Part shown: positions 35,301 to 49,100 of the stretch, in pieces
Position numbering within the stretch: position 1 is the stretch's first letter
Layout of the letters: every line of letters starts with the position of its first letter
DNA from: Daphnia carinata
Taxonomy: Eukaryota; Arthropoda; Branchiopoda; Diplostraca; Daphniidae
Assembly (NCBI RefSeq): GCF_022539665.2
Contig: NC_081337.1
Coordinates: 7,106,679 to 7,170,678, forward strand
Length of the DNA: 64,000 bases
Direction of reading: 5' to 3'
Translations under genes and position numbers: made by a program
The notes under the pieces: model-generated
What the model was told of the DNA's origin: nothing
Database searches by the model: none
What the model saw: the letters and a program-made list of their open reading frames with translations, nothing else

Positions 35301-37721
35301 TGAACCCAGGACGCACTACACGCCAGAGACAGTTGGATGTTGAACTTAATTTTGGAATCGGCGTCACGTTCATCACAGTTGAGATAAAAGGGCTCAACTG
35401 ATATGGAAAACTCTTTTGGTTTCGATGTGAGCATGTCTCTCATGTAGATTCCTTTCATTGCTGGGCCCGAATTGCCTATGGTTACATGAAAGCGAACGTC
35501 CCGCTCCTGTTGGTTATGATAGGCTACGAGGTGATCAAAAGCACGATCCACTTGGATCAGTCCATGGCCCTGAGCAAATACTTCGACACCCTCTAGGCAG
35601 ACCGCAGTCTGTTCCAAAGCTCGCTTGATACTGAATGGAGAAAAAGGTACTCTCCTGGCTTTCAATCCAGAAATCAGTAGAGCTATTAGAAAAAAGAAAG
35701 AGATTATAGATCCTGCTTGTCAGCCGCCACAAAATCACGAAAATACCAACAACTCCCGTGACGTGAGGTGCTGCCATGGAAGTGCCGTTCATCAGTTGAG
35801 AGCCTCTCAACATAAAGTTAGGAACCGACGTGATAGCACCACCCGGGGCGCATATAGAAATGCCCATACTTCCATCCATGCACGGACCTATAATAGACGT
35901 ACCAAAATCTTGATTAAGGAGTGCTTAATCGGGAATTTGTTTAAATAAACCTCGTGATGACCAAGTATAAGGCATACCCGGCAACTTCTCTCGTAAAGAA
36001 TACTCTGCTGCCATCATTTCAGGACTGACGTAGGCTCCAACTCCTAAAATCACACAAACCATAACGACACTAAAATTAAGAAGATGGCAACAAGGTTTAC
36101 CAATCAAGCTGGTGGTGGAAATAGCTGGGGGTGTCCCTACAGTTGACAAGGCTGGGCCATGGTTGCTTCCGGAAACAACCCATACTATTCCATGCTTACT
36201 GACGACGTCTGACATAAGCTCGCCTAGTCGACTGCACGAGCAAAATAAGGTAATAATTTTTGTTTTGTTTTTATTTATTTATGTGTTTGTATACCCTGAA
36301 TGAGCCCAATGAGCATGTTCGCCATAGCTCATATTGATTACATCCACCTTATAGTGCGTCTGTTCAATTACTCTATTCATAGCACGCACTAATGATGTTC
36401 CAGTCTCCATGGACCCCAGTCGATTGTCACCGATTGCAATGGATACAATTTGGGCACCAGGGGCCAGGCCATTCTTCTCCGGCTCGTCCGGAAAATAAGC
36501 AGACGCTATCGAGGCTACATGAGTTCCATGGCTAGCTGTACAAAAGAACAAACAATAAATTTTAAAAAGTGCCAATCGTACAAGATGCTAAGTAAGTTGA
36601 AAAACCTACAACACATGGAGACGATTTCCAGTATGTTCTCCTCTGGATAAACGTTGATAGAGTAGGACAGCTGGTCTTCCTCTGATAGGGTGCCTACATC
36701 AAATGTTTCTCGATAAATGCCCATTAGTTTACATTCTGATAATCTGCCGGAATATGATGTATCCAGGCACGCTCTAAATCAGAAATATATTATCCATATA
36801 TTCAAAATTGTATTAATATTGGCTTATATACCTCCATTGCTGGCCATCATTGAAAACAACACAGTCAAAGCATGGACCTAGATTGCTAAATTTCTTTTCC
36901 AAAGTGTTTAACATTTCAATCTGCATTTCATAATCTTCTTTGGTGGCTTTCTCTGACCCTGAAGGGTCTGGATTTGCTAACTCAAATGCTTGGAGTTTCT
37001 TGGTTGTCTCTGCAAGTGTTTTTTTGTGCAATGGATCCCACTTGTTTTCTTTGAAATCTTTAAGCATTCTTTCCCTGAGCGCTGTTGGATAAAGCTGATA
37101 AAGACTTTTGCAACCTATATGACACAAAAAAGAGTGTAATAAAAAAAACATTGAAAATCACAACCACTTGGAACATACCAATCCGATATTCCCCACTCGG
37201 ATTTTTCCAGGAATCTGGAATCTGAAGGAAAAAAAATGTAATTTGCAGAATAACTTAATGCATGTGAGACCTAGAATCTTCCTACCTTTAATGATCTTCC
37301 ACTAAGACCCGTAATAACACCATTTTTAACTTCGGCTGGAACCAGTGCAACATCACCAGATCCCGTTCCATCAAAACAATCAATAATTTTTGGTTTTCCA
37401 TCACTTGTAACCTAGTTTATGAGAAGATGGTAAACGATATGGAACCCCATCGGTAAAATTTTCTAAATTTACTTGTAGACCAGGTGCTCTGGGATCCACG
37501 CCGGAATCAAATATTGCAATGACAGTTCCCTGACCATTGTAAGACGGAAACTTGTTCAGGTAAGAAATGGCTCCTGTCTCTTTTTTGGGCAAAAGGTCAT
37601 CCCGAGGAAACGAGGTATCATAGGATGTCATAGCTTGCCCCAAATTACGATAGCAATGAGAAAAAAAAGGTGAGAAGAAAACAATTTGGCGAACCACAGT
37701 CAATCTATAAGCAGCCAGCAT
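32399..37721 (-). CDS. TPP2: Tripeptidyl-peptidase II (giant cytosolic subtilase)
   Basis: Twenty-two minus-strand exons join in frame: 37721-37473, 37411-37286, 37221-37179, 37114-36832, 36773-36610, 36535-36295, 36231-36101, 36043-35951, 35887-35747, 35682-35208, 35148-34976, 34911-34745, 34683-34463, 34389-34264, 34208-34100, 34007-33924, 33867-33707, 33645-33567, 33416-33266, 33206-32975, 32853-32682 and 32608-32399. They give 1276 residues (human 1249). The catalytic triad is Asp72 ([10 protein letters not shown]), His291 (SHGTHVAS) and Ser480 ([10 protein letters not shown]), with oxyanion Asn392 (GSNHGP). After them come the long beta-rich and helical regions that assemble the spindle-shaped complex. 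It trims tripeptides from peptides released by the proteasome. The first 30 residues, before Met31, are a basic, hydrophobic extension; Met31 would give the usual cytosolic form. Confidence 0.95.
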
Positions 37722-38905
37722 CAACTTTACAGCCCAGCAGACTACTAAGAAATTTCAAGCAGTCATCAAGCAGCGTTGCCAATGATCAGAATGTAAATTT
37801 CAATTTTGAGATTTTTGATTTTTAAGCTGAGTCAAGTTTATAGAACCAAGTAGAGTTATAGAACAGTTAAATTCACATAGGCTACAGAAGTAGCCAGGTT
37901 AACAGAAGAAAAGAACATAGATCAATAGCGAAACTGCATTCGATAAACACGAGGGCGTCAAATAAGGTTTTTTAAAACCTTAGTCAGCATTACAGGTATT
38001 TTCGTAAAATAGAACGTTTACATTTTGCCATTTTCGTACTCCTTTTTTAAAATAGAATATTTTGCGTGTCTTTCTGATTCTCATTTCGGCGGCACCCAAC
38101 CATAATATGGTTTTCCGAGTCGATTAGTGCTCGAACTGTGAAACTGGCAGATCACAAGCAGTAAATTAAATGTGATATCCAACGGCAACCTTTGGCAACA
38201 CAGTCTAGGAATATTTTTGCTTTTCTTTAAATTTTTCGTACAGGAATTCAAGAAATATTTCAGTTACTGTACCTAAAATTTTTCGACATGATTCCAACTT
38301 ACCCGTCAATAGTATGCTCAAAACCTTTCATTATTGACAAGAACTCATAATAGGGTGTCCTGAGATTTCTCATAAAGAATTATAACGACGAACGCTTCCC
38401 GAACAGCTGCAAGAAATTAAGAAGTTTATTATTTTGATTCGACGACAATCTGGGACATGTGTTCTGCATGTTATTTGATACCGGAACTGATGCAGATGCT
38501 ACTTCAACAGAAACTTTGCATCTGTTCTTGGTCAATAACAGAGGTCTGTTGCGTCTGTAATTTTTCCCGAATTTAAGCAAGTTGCTTGAAACACAGGTTA
38601 CGTCAGTTGTACTGTAGATTCATCATTCGTGCAAAGCCGTCCGTGCAAGCCTAACAGTAATCACATTTGATGAGCTTATGCACTCGTCAAACTATAATGT
38701 CATTATCTTTTTATTTGCTTGATTTATACGGTTTCTTTTGCGACGCGGTCATTTTGGGCCACACAGCCAATTACAGACCGAGTTGCTCAAGGTCGAATTA
38801 CATAATCTAAAATTTGTAGCCTAGGGAACCATAACTTCCAATGCTGTCAAGAGAAATCACTCCAGTCTCAAAGTACGGGTCAAGTTGGATGCTGATCACT
38901 TAGAG
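37722..38905. other. Head-to-head intergenic region between TPP2 and the P450
   Basis: This should hold both promoters. No protein-like ORF or repeat stands out. The sequence is AT-rich. Confidence 0.5.
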
Positions 38906-41240
38906 ATGCTTAACGTGATCTCCATTCTTACCATTGGTTTTGTTTTGCTAGTGATGGTGAGCCTCTTACGACGAAAGAAAGTTAACAATTACCATTTACC
39001 ACCTGGGCCAAAGCGAAATCTTATCTTTGGTAATCTGATGGATTTAATTTACTCTTCAGTGATTACTGGTGAACCATCGATCCTCAAGTTTGCCAAATGG
39101 TCTTTTCAGGTAACGTCCTTCACTTTAGTGGTTACTTCGTCACACTTTGGGCTGTATTCTCTATGTCGAAAGAACAAAATGCGATTGGCGTGCATAGAAC
39201 GTGACAGTCCGATAAAACAAATAGCTCGTATCTAATGTTTTACCTGATCAGCTGGTCATTGCCACTGCACGTGCAAAATAGACACAGTAAATATGCTGCT
39301 TAAAATCGATACAGATAAAATGGCTGTCTATAACTTTTTACAAGATAATTTTGTTTTGACTAAACCCTCTACCGATGTAATCGATAAATAACGTTGTTTC
39401 CTTTTCGAATTTATTAGTACGGACCAATATGCTACTTGCGATTTTTCAGACAACGTGTCGTTGTCATTTCAGATGCTCGAGTAGCTCAACAATTATGCAT
39501 TGGGCAATCAGATAAGTTCAGTACTCGGCCACCAGGATTGTTTTTGTCCCGAGTATTAAAGGGCAAAGGTATGTTGGTTCTTCAATCTATACTTACTAAC
39601 CGGTTATCAATCAGATAGCGAATGTATTTGATCTACACAGGCATCGTGTTTAATGACGGACCATCGTGGAAAGAACATCGTAATTTTATCACACACGAAT
39701 TTCGAAAGTTTGGATTTGGAAACCAATCAATCGAGCAAAAAATTCAATACGTGGTTGACGAATACCTTCATCAGCTTAGCGTAAATTGAATTGTTCTATT
39801 AATAACATAAAGAAATACTTTAACGATGTTTGGGAATTCAGAAAACCAATGGCAGGGCGCACGATCCGCATGCGAATATCGCAACAGCCATTTATAACGT
39901 GATCTGGACGACCATTAGCGGAGAAAAATTCAATTGGGACGATCCATTTCTGCATAAAATAATTGCCAATCTGGAAACTAATCTACAAGCTGTCGAACTT
40001 ACAGGACCCCACAACTACGTAACTCTTCTCAGGTATTCAGAACATTCTAATCACATTATTCGTCTCTAATCTCTTGAAACAATTGGAATAGCATTTGGCA
40101 TTTGATTTGGCACAATGCGTTCCGATTGCTGTGCATCGTTACGAAGAGAATGTTTTACTTCAAAGAATTAATTTGCAAGTACAAAAAGCATCGGAAAGAA
40201 ACTACAACTTCGGACGTGGACGAATCAATGATGTACGACTACTTGGTTAAGATGCAAGGATCGAAAACTAATGGCCGATTGACCCATTTTTCCGGTACAT
40301 TTTTTAACACTCACCCTCAATCATCACAGGGTATTTATCTTTTTTGTTTTCAATCCAACAGAATCGCAATTACTCTGGCTCGTATCGGATCTATTTATTG
40401 CTGGTGGTGAGACAACTGTTACCAGTTTTCGCTGGGTCTTACTTTGTTTAGCGAAATTTCCAGAAGTCCAGCAGCGTTTGCGACACGAAATTATAGAGAA
40501 CTTTGGTCTTGAATCATCGCCATCGTAATTCAGTTTCATTTTTGCTTCTAGGTTTTTATTTATTTTGATTTAATTCATCCTTTAGTGACGTCTATGTACT
40601 CGCTTGAATAATGCAGATACTCACAGCGAACGCAGTTACCTTACTTGGAGGCATTTATTCATGAGACGCTCCGATTTAGCTGTTCGGTTCCGGGCATGTG
40701 GCGCAATACGACGCACGATGCAAAATACGAGGTAATTTCTGCATCATTCATCATATTGACGGGCAATTGACGCGAATGGACTGACGGCAATATATTTCTT
40801 CCTTTGTTTTTTAACTGCAGAATTACGATATACCAAAGAAGACGTGGGTCCTACTCCACTTTTGGGCGATGAGTAACAACACGGCCCTTTGGAATGATGT
40901 CCAGGAATTCAGGCCAGAAAGATTTTTGAATAACGATGGAACGTTTTGCAAAAACGAAAATTTCCTCGCCTTTTCTGCGGGTAACATTTTTTTTTTTAGT
41001 TTCGAAATTTGGCTTCTTTACTTTCTTTACATTAAGGATGTTTATTTGTCTTCAGGTAAGAGACAATGCCCAGGTGAATCTCTGGCAAAGACGGAACTGT
41101 TCCTCTTCACTGTTGGTGTCTTACAAAAGTTCAGAGTGGCACTGCCAGCTGGCCAAGAAATTGACGTACACGCTGGGCAATTTGGGGTCACCTACACTCC
41201 ACCCCATCACCATCTCCAGTTTATTCCTCTTGAAGTGTAG
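38906..41240 (+). CDS. Cytochrome P450, CYP2 clan, microsomal
   Basis: Nine exons join in frame: 38906-39109, 39418-39568, 39641-39780, 39842-40032, 40092-40294, 40362-40524, 40617-40731, 40821-40980 and 41056-41240. They give 503 residues, a normal P450 length. An N-terminal membrane anchor (ISILTIGFVLLVMVSLL) is followed by a basic stop and the proline hinge LPPGPKR. The I-helix oxygen-binding motif is AGGETT, the K-helix ExxR is HETLR, and the meander is FRPERF. The heme loop is FSAGKRQCPG, with Cys as fifth iron ligand. WKEHRNF is the C-helix WxxxR-type motif. The sequence is CYP2-clan-like (as in Daphnia CYP364/370 families), but I cannot name the subfamily or substrate. Polyadenylation signal AATAAA is at 41327-41332. 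Confidence 0.92.
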
Positions 41241-43132
41241 TAAGAATCATTTTGGAAAACGATAGAAACACTGTTGGTGGATTTCACCCCCCCCCTCTAA
41301 ATTCTATTCCTATTTATCTGAAAATGAATAAAACTGATCAATTAAATGAACTAAATCACTGAAATGATAAAGAAAAACACCAAACAACAAACGGATTTCT
41401 TTTCTTTTCTCTGTTTCTCTCGACTCTCGAATCAAATGTCAAACTGTACACCACAAATGACAGGGATAAAAACACGTACACTTCACAGACACACAAAGAC
41501 ATTCACTGACACGCATTACACACACACACAGCACATGCACTTTTGTGTTTTTATTTTGAGTAAACAGGGGTCGCAATAATGACGCCTCGATCGTCCATCA
41601 AAGTATGTATACACACTCGGTACACACAACGTTGACAAATTGGTTTTGCTCTTTGACATTTTTCTTTCTTTACAACACGTCATATAACATCGGACGAGGC
41701 AGCGGCATAAAGAGTCAAGAAGGCAGATTTCATTCATATTAAGACAAATGCGATATTTAAAAACAAACCAAAACAAATCGACAGAAAAATAAAAACAATT
41801 GAGCAGGAGTGTAGAGAAAATCCAGGATTTCAGACCAATGAAAAAAAGTTGTCAAGTAATAATTATAAATCATTAAAAAATAGCACGGTAATACTCTCGG
41901 TTGTCACAACAGCGCGGCGCTTGGCATGACGATTGGCGGGGGGGAGGGTTGAAATTTCACGAATAAAAAATTAAAAAAAAAAAAAAAAAAAAAAACTTGG
42001 AAATTTTCAATTGGTTGTGTTGGTTATTTGTTGTTGTTGTATATAAACCGAAAGGAATTCGGTGGCAGCCATGGAAAGGGAGGACAACGATTCGACGAGT
42101 CTCATAATTTATATATATCTTATTTATAGTTCTTTTGTTTTGTTTTCTTTTCTTTCTTGTTGTTGTCTTTAAAAAAATACCAAAAAAACAAAACATGAAA
42201 AAAAAAAAAAAGGCGGAGTGAATTTGGAGGGATCGTCAACATCAATTTAAAAAATGAAAAGATCCATCAGAGTTCATTGGATGGATTGGCGTTCCGTCGG
42301 ATGAGGTAATCGCTCGGTGGATAATATAATCCTTCTTCTTTGCTTTTCCTTTAAAAAAAAAAAAAAGAGGAGGGCTTTAAAAAAAAAAAAAGAAAAGAGG
42401 GAGGCTATTATGCTTCAACTCGCGATGCTCGTTTCACGCACGCTTTTCACGACACAAACTTAGCGAGAGACGTAACGGGACTCGCGGCACTTGTCCCATC
42501 TCTAATAGTCAGAACCATTTTATAATTGTTATTATTTTTTAAGGTTTTTCTTCTTCTTCTTCTTCTTCTTTTCTTTGTTCCTTAACCTGAGTTTTTCAAC
42601 TTCATTGGAGGCAAATACAACAACTGGCGTCAATGGCTGAAGAACATTTTCGGATAAAACGAAACTGTAAAAATAGACAATTTGAACCACAAAAAAAAAA
42701 AAAATAATAATAAAAGAAAGGAGCGTGACATGAAAATAGAGACTCACGATGATGGACGACAAGGTTGTGGACAATCAAAGAAAACAAAAAAGAATTGGCA
42801 TTATTAAATAGATACAGATCTGTTGAGTCATTTTTTTTTTGTCTTGTTTTTCTTTTTATATACTGTACAGGAAACACTGGCTGGCCCGTGCGCGTTCATT
42901 GGACGCTATCCAATTCATTTTTGTTTTTGTTTGTTTTTTTTCTCTCTTTTGTTTAGTTTTCTTTTTTTTTTTTTTTTTTTTTTTTTCAATGGAAGTGTGT
43001 GTGTGTGTTTTTCCACTGCTGTACAATAAAGAGACGAGAAAAAGGATTGGGGCAAATGATTTGTTGTTATCAAATGTCCGTCTGTTGCCCAATCCAATTC
43101 TTGTGTTCTCTTTCAGAATAATAAAAAGGAAA
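41241..43132. other. Tail-to-tail region between the P450 and patched
   Basis: This is 3' UTR and spacer, likely mostly the patched 3' UTR. It is full of homopolymers (A runs at 41972-41994 and 42350-42365; a T run of over 20 ending near 42986) and short CA repeats near 41519. No gene is seen. Confidence 0.5.
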
Positions 43133-46100
43133 CTATTGGCCGCCGTCTCGTCGCCGTCGGTGCTTGTAATAAGACGGCTCCATCGAACTGTGCGAGATGG
43201 GAGCGTGGACTTCCACCTTGACTTTGGCCGTAGCCGTCACTTTGGTGGTGAAATGTTGGCGGCCGTGAGTCGTCGTGACGGACAACGGCGGTGACGAGCC
43301 GCTGCTGTTGCTACTACTGCTGCTGCTGCTACTACTACTGCTGGAATTGCAGTCACTACCACTGGAAGAGTTACAGCTGCCGTTCCCATTGCAAGTTGTC
43401 GTCTCGACCACCACTTCGGGTTGGACGACAATTTCGTGAGACGATGTCCACGAAGGTGGCTCTTCGGTGATGGTGGTTAGCGACAAGTCTGAACCGCGCA
43501 ACCGGCGCGGAACATACGTCACTGACGGATTGTTGTTGTTGTTATTGTTATTATTGCTACTGCTACCGTTTTCGGACTGGGAGCGGAAACCGGCTCCACT
43601 CGAGTCGCCGCGTCTGGAACAGCGTTCCATGCAAGGAGACGGCATCGGTGTAGGAGTGGCTATCCGATCTTCTCCATTGGCTGGAATGACCTTTTAATTT
43701 CAACATCAAACAGAAGAAAATGATGAGCATCCAATGCGCAAAGAAATCAATTAGCGAAATGAAATTACCTCTGCTGGAGGGCCGACAAGGGAGAGCAGGA
43801 TGGGCAAAAAGAAGAGTCCGTTGACGAGACCGAGGAGCACCAAGGCGGAAAGGACGTAGAAGAAGTATTTGACGATGAAATCGAAATCGGAAAAGGCCAA
43901 CATGACGATGCTGAGCAACGTTGAGATGGCGCCGTGAACAACTGGTGCCATCATCAGTTCGAGGGACATTTGAGTCCGTCTGTTGCGTCCGCCAATGCTC
44001 GTAACGAAGCCGACCAGAATGTGGATGGTGAAGTCGACTCCGACACCGACGGCCATGATGAGAATGACGGCCGGAGCGGCGCTCAACTTGACACCGAGCA
44101 AGCCCAGCACGCCAAACAGTTCCAGAACCATAGAGGCCAGTACGAAAACGGCGACCGTGGCGGCCCAGATGCTCATGAGCGAGACGCAGAGTACGAGGAA
44201 GATGGCGACGAGGACGCAAGCCAAGGCGAGGAAGAGGAAGAAACGCAGTTTGAGATACTGCTCCCAAAATGTGAAGGGGATGCCTGCCGGGAAGTTTGGC
44301 AATCCTCTGTCTTCGAATTTCTTGCAGATTCCTCGAACCTGTTCGATCATGTCGGTGATGTCTTCGGTCGACCCGAGGTTGTTGAGGTAGAACGGCAGCT
44401 GAGCGTAGATGATGGGCGGCGATTTGGGTATCTTGAGCTCGACGTCAGCGGCGTTGTGATACCACTGGCGCGGTTCAGGCCTCAAGGACGTCTGCGACGC
44501 ACTGTAAGCCAAGGCATCGTTGGTGACCCAGGCAGTCAAGTAATTGTAGAAAGCTTTGGGGTTGATGATTCCGTCGCCATCGACCAGCCGAACTTGACCG
44601 ACTAGCGACTTGTCAATAGGATTGTCGACATGACCCGTCTGAACCAGCAACTTGTAGGCGAGAATGGCGTCTTCGGAAGCGTTGGAGAACCAGCGCTCTT
44701 GATTGATGCAGCCGGCCGCTTGGTCGCGATCGAAAGCTCTTTGGAGTCCGATAAGCCAGTCGCGGAAGAGGCTGAGCCAGAACTCGGGCAGGCCGCCATC
44801 ATCGTTCTTGATGATGGTCGAGACCCTCGTGAAAGCGTCGTGGTACTCGTAGAGCAAACGCTGATTGTTGGGGTACTCGAAATTGCCCTGGGTCACGGCG
44901 AACATGTTGTAGAAGCCAAAGTATTTGTCGTGAGCGGCCAAAAAGCCGTACTCGGACGTCTGGTGCGGCACAATGTCGGTCAAATTGAGTCCGTTCTTGA
45001 CCTTGCTCATACCCCAAACGCTGGCCGCCAACAGAACGATGAAGGCGACCATGCCCAGCACCTTGACGGGCGTTTTGAGCAGCAGACGACCGTAGGAGTG
45101 GCGAGCGAATTTGGACAAGGTCCAAGTCTGACACTCGACAGTCTGGGTGGGCGGAGCGCAGTGGATCAGCGGATCCAAGGCCGGGTCCGTCTCGCCATCG
45201 GCAGCTTCGACATTGCCCTGCTGGACGGTTGAGCTGATGGTGACGGGCGCTTTCTTGGTCAACGTCGGCGTCGAACAGCCGGGCGCCGCTTTGCCGCATC
45301 GGTCCATCTTCTTCAATTCGACAGGGATGGCCGGCTGGACGGACATGATTTTCGGCGCGTCCGCATCGCATTCAGAAGAGCCGATCGAAACGACGCCGGC
45401 CAAGCAGCAGAGTAAATCGACACGATTGGCTACTCTCCGCTTCATGTCGAGGCTCATAATGGCCGGGAAGACCAGCAACAAAGTAGCCAGGTTGAAGAGG
45501 ACCAGAATGCCGGCCTGAAGAGAGAAGGCTCTTAGAGCCGGGATGGGAATAATAGCGGCGGCGAAGAAAGCGCAGGCGTTGCTGACGGAGCTGAGTAAAA
45601 TGCTGACGCCCGACCGCTTCAGAATCTCGCCCGTGTGGTCGTCGTGGCGCCGGTACTGCTGGTCCCAGCTCTGGGCGTAAGTGTGCGTCAGCAGAAACAT
45701 GTTGTCGACGCCCAGTCCCAAGGCCAAGAACGGCACAATTTGGGTGGTGGAAGCGTTGAAAACGATGCCGATCAGGGCGCAAAAACCCAGGCCGGCCGCC
45801 ACCGTGATGGCTACTAGAAGCACGCCGGCGATGCCCAGCCCAGACTGCGACCTCACCGGGTTGGCCCAGTTGACGAGCGACACTCCGGCGTAGACCAGCA
45901 TCAAGATGTAGCCGACGGCGACGCGGACAATGCTCAATTCAGAGAACTCCGTCATGATGCTAGCCAAGCTGGCCGACGAGAAGGGATGGATCTTGTAGTT
46001 CTTGGTCTCGTTGGAGGAGGCGGCATGTCGGAGGACCTCCTGTTTCGATGCCAACGGAAAATCGATTTTTTAAATAAGAAATGAAAATAAAGGGAGAATG

Positions 46101-49100
46101 GAGGCCTATGACGCATGTCAAAGGCCGGCCCGCTCAGGTAAAAAGAAGGGGCTCAAATGACAGTGAAAACACCCACCTGAGTGAACTTTCTCTGCCAGGC
46201 GTGTAGAATGTCGGCGGCCTTCTCTTGGCTCCATTCCAAGTTATGGACCCGATAGGTCTGCGACCAATACTCGTACATCTCTTTCTCGCCCATCAGCTGC
46301 AGGATCGACTGCAAGGCTTCCGCCCTACAAATGTTTCAAATACCAAATGAATTTCTTTTCTTTTTTTTTTTTTGGGGATTTTTTTTCTGATGAGTGGAGG
46401 GCGGACTTACTTGACAATGTGTCCTGTTTTGTTCTTCTTGGTGCCGCCGACGACCAGATCTTCAGGCCAGTGCATGAACTTTGTGGCGAAGCCGTAGCAG
46501 CCGCCCGTCAACTCGGCGCCAATGTCAGGGCTCTGAAAGAGAACCAAAAGGAAAATACGATTCAACATATTTTTCTTCTAGGCTTTATAAAGGCTATTTT
46601 CTTCTGGTCTGATAAATCTCAATTAGTCCCTGTCTCTTATTTATTTATTTTATTTTTTTTTTTTTTACCTGTGTGAGATTCTTGTTGGGCGCGGACAAGG
46701 GACACTCGGGGTCTGTGGGGTCCAGGCATGGCTTCTCTTGATAGGCGCTGCTGATTCCGGCCTGAAACACAAATACAATTGCAATCAATACAAATGGCAT
46801 TTTTTTTTTTTTTTTTTTTTTTTTGCCGACGGAAAGTGGAACAAACAAAAGAATCGAAATTTTGTTGTACAAAAAAAAAAAAAATTATTGTTTCGTTTAC
46901 CCTTTTCATGAAGTCATCCAGCGTGTCGAAGGGAAAGTTGAAGTTGAAGGACTTCATCGACTCGAGCAACCGTTGCGGGTGCAAATTGCTCCACCGAATC
47001 CCCGATCCGAGCATCCTGTCGAAATCGATACACCCAAAAAATTCCATTAATAGACTACCGTCTTTTTTTTTTTTTTTTTCAAAAATTATTTGATTTCATT
47101 TAAAAAAAATAAAATAAATGCATCGGCTTGTTTCATATCAAATCACCCGACAATCCCCAATCCCCCCTAGTTTCCTCCGAGAGGGTCACGCCGGGCTTGT
47201 CATCCGATACAATCCCAGCTGGAACACACATTCCAGCATCTATCTTAGAAAAAAAAAGAATGCCCATTATCGTTGGAACTTCTTCTTTAAGATGCGCAGC
47301 TGTTGCCTGTGCGTGGTGGTGTGTGATATCAGCCACCGAATGGGGGCAAGAAGGCGGAGAAGAAGAAAAACAAAACAAAAACAAAAAAAAAAAAACGAAT
47401 AGATCCAACATCTATAAATATCGCGCAGGAGTCGGGAGAGAATGTCAAGACAGCGACTTTGTGATAGCCGAAAAAAAAAAAAAAAAGCCAAGAGAAAAGA
47501 AAATGAAAAAATTATAAGAGTGTAGTGTTGGCGGGTGGTCTCCTGGAAAAGGACACGAAGAGAGAGAAAGAACCACTTTGGAACTTGTCCATTCATGCAT
47601 GTCACCCCACTCTCTATGTGTCCGTCGACGATGCCAGTTTTCCTTTTTATCCCGAAAAAGGTAAATTAAAAAAAAAAAACGCATAAGAAAACAACTTTTG
47701 GAACGTTTTCGCCCACATGATGGTCGTTTCGTGCTACTGTTTGATATTCATTCCTTACTTTTTTTATTTATTTATTTAAAGGATATATTTTTTTTTTGCG
47801 CTTTCTTTTGATAATGAAACGAACATTCTTTTGCCGAATAAAATTCTTTCCAAAAAAAAAAAAAAAAAGAGATGACGATGCGAAAAATACTTACGGGACG
47901 GTGACGGGTAGATCGGGTCCAAGCAACTTGGAGCCCTCCCAGAAGCAGTCGAGCGGCGTGATGATGGCGCACGGGAAAATGTTTTCAAAAATCTGCAAAT
48001 TCACCAAATTGATTAGATTTTTGTCAATGATATGCACACACCGTCGAGGTCGAAATTGTTTTGTTTTTAGAATCAAGTCTACATACTTGATCGATGTACT
48101 GGATATCGAAACTGGGAAAACTGGGCGAATAGCACAAATCTTTTAATCTCCACGTTCTATTTTTAAAAAAAAAAAAGAAAAATCTATTAATATGAAAATT
48201 TGCCACAAAACGTGTGCAATAAAAAGTTCGCAGTTTATTACACAAAAAAAAAAAAAAATCCCCCCCCCAAAAAAAAACAAATGCCGCCATAGCGGGTTAG
48301 GTAACCGTCCGGGCTGCAAAGTCACTAAGCAAACACACAACACGCCGTGTATTCATGTTGGAATGTCCCCCTTTAAATAAAAGGAAAAAAAAAAAAAAAA
48401 AAAAACATTTTCTTTTTCTTCTTAAACTTTTCAACGAGTTTCTTGATCTCCCCCCACACAGACCAGAAAAAAAAAAAAAATCAGAGAGAGAGAGAGAGCT
48501 GGATGAATGGCCCAGCTAAACCGAAACGCGCCCGCCCGCGCTGTCTTACTCGTTCTTTGCGTCCAAGGCCCCCGTTGGCATACTCTTCACCATATATAGC
48601 GTTGCGTTGCATGAGGAGAGCGAGCCCCCTTATATATACATATCAGCTGGACGAGATCTTTTTCGACAACAAAAGAGAGCGGGCATGGAACGGACCACCA
48701 TCATACACAGGCTGCAGGGGAGGAAGAAAACAAAACAAAAAAAAAAGTGAAGATGCTTGTCTTGGTGTTTATTCATTCGCTTCATGCTTATTATGCTTGT
48801 CCGTCCAGCGTCTGCCAGAAGGCAAACAAAAAAAAAAAAAAAAAAAAAAACATCTTTTTTTTTTTTTTCAAAGCGCTTCTCCGATATCATATCAGCGGAT
48901 ACTTTGTTAACCGGACCGCCTTCTCTCTCTCTCTCTCTTTCATTCTTTTGCTTAACAAAAACACGTAAAGAATGACTCAAAAAAAAAAAAAAAAAAAACT
49001 TTGTATGTCTCGCTATAATCTCAAATCGTCTTGATTGTGCGCGTGTGGGTGTAACGACCGGTTTTTTTTTTGTATCAAATTTCTTTTAGGCGGTCGAATT

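Noticed and set aside
43934-45232. Long plus-strand ORFs of 200-223 codons
   Set aside because: They lie antisense to the large patched exon and arise from its codon bias. Their composition is low-complexity acidic, with no domain.
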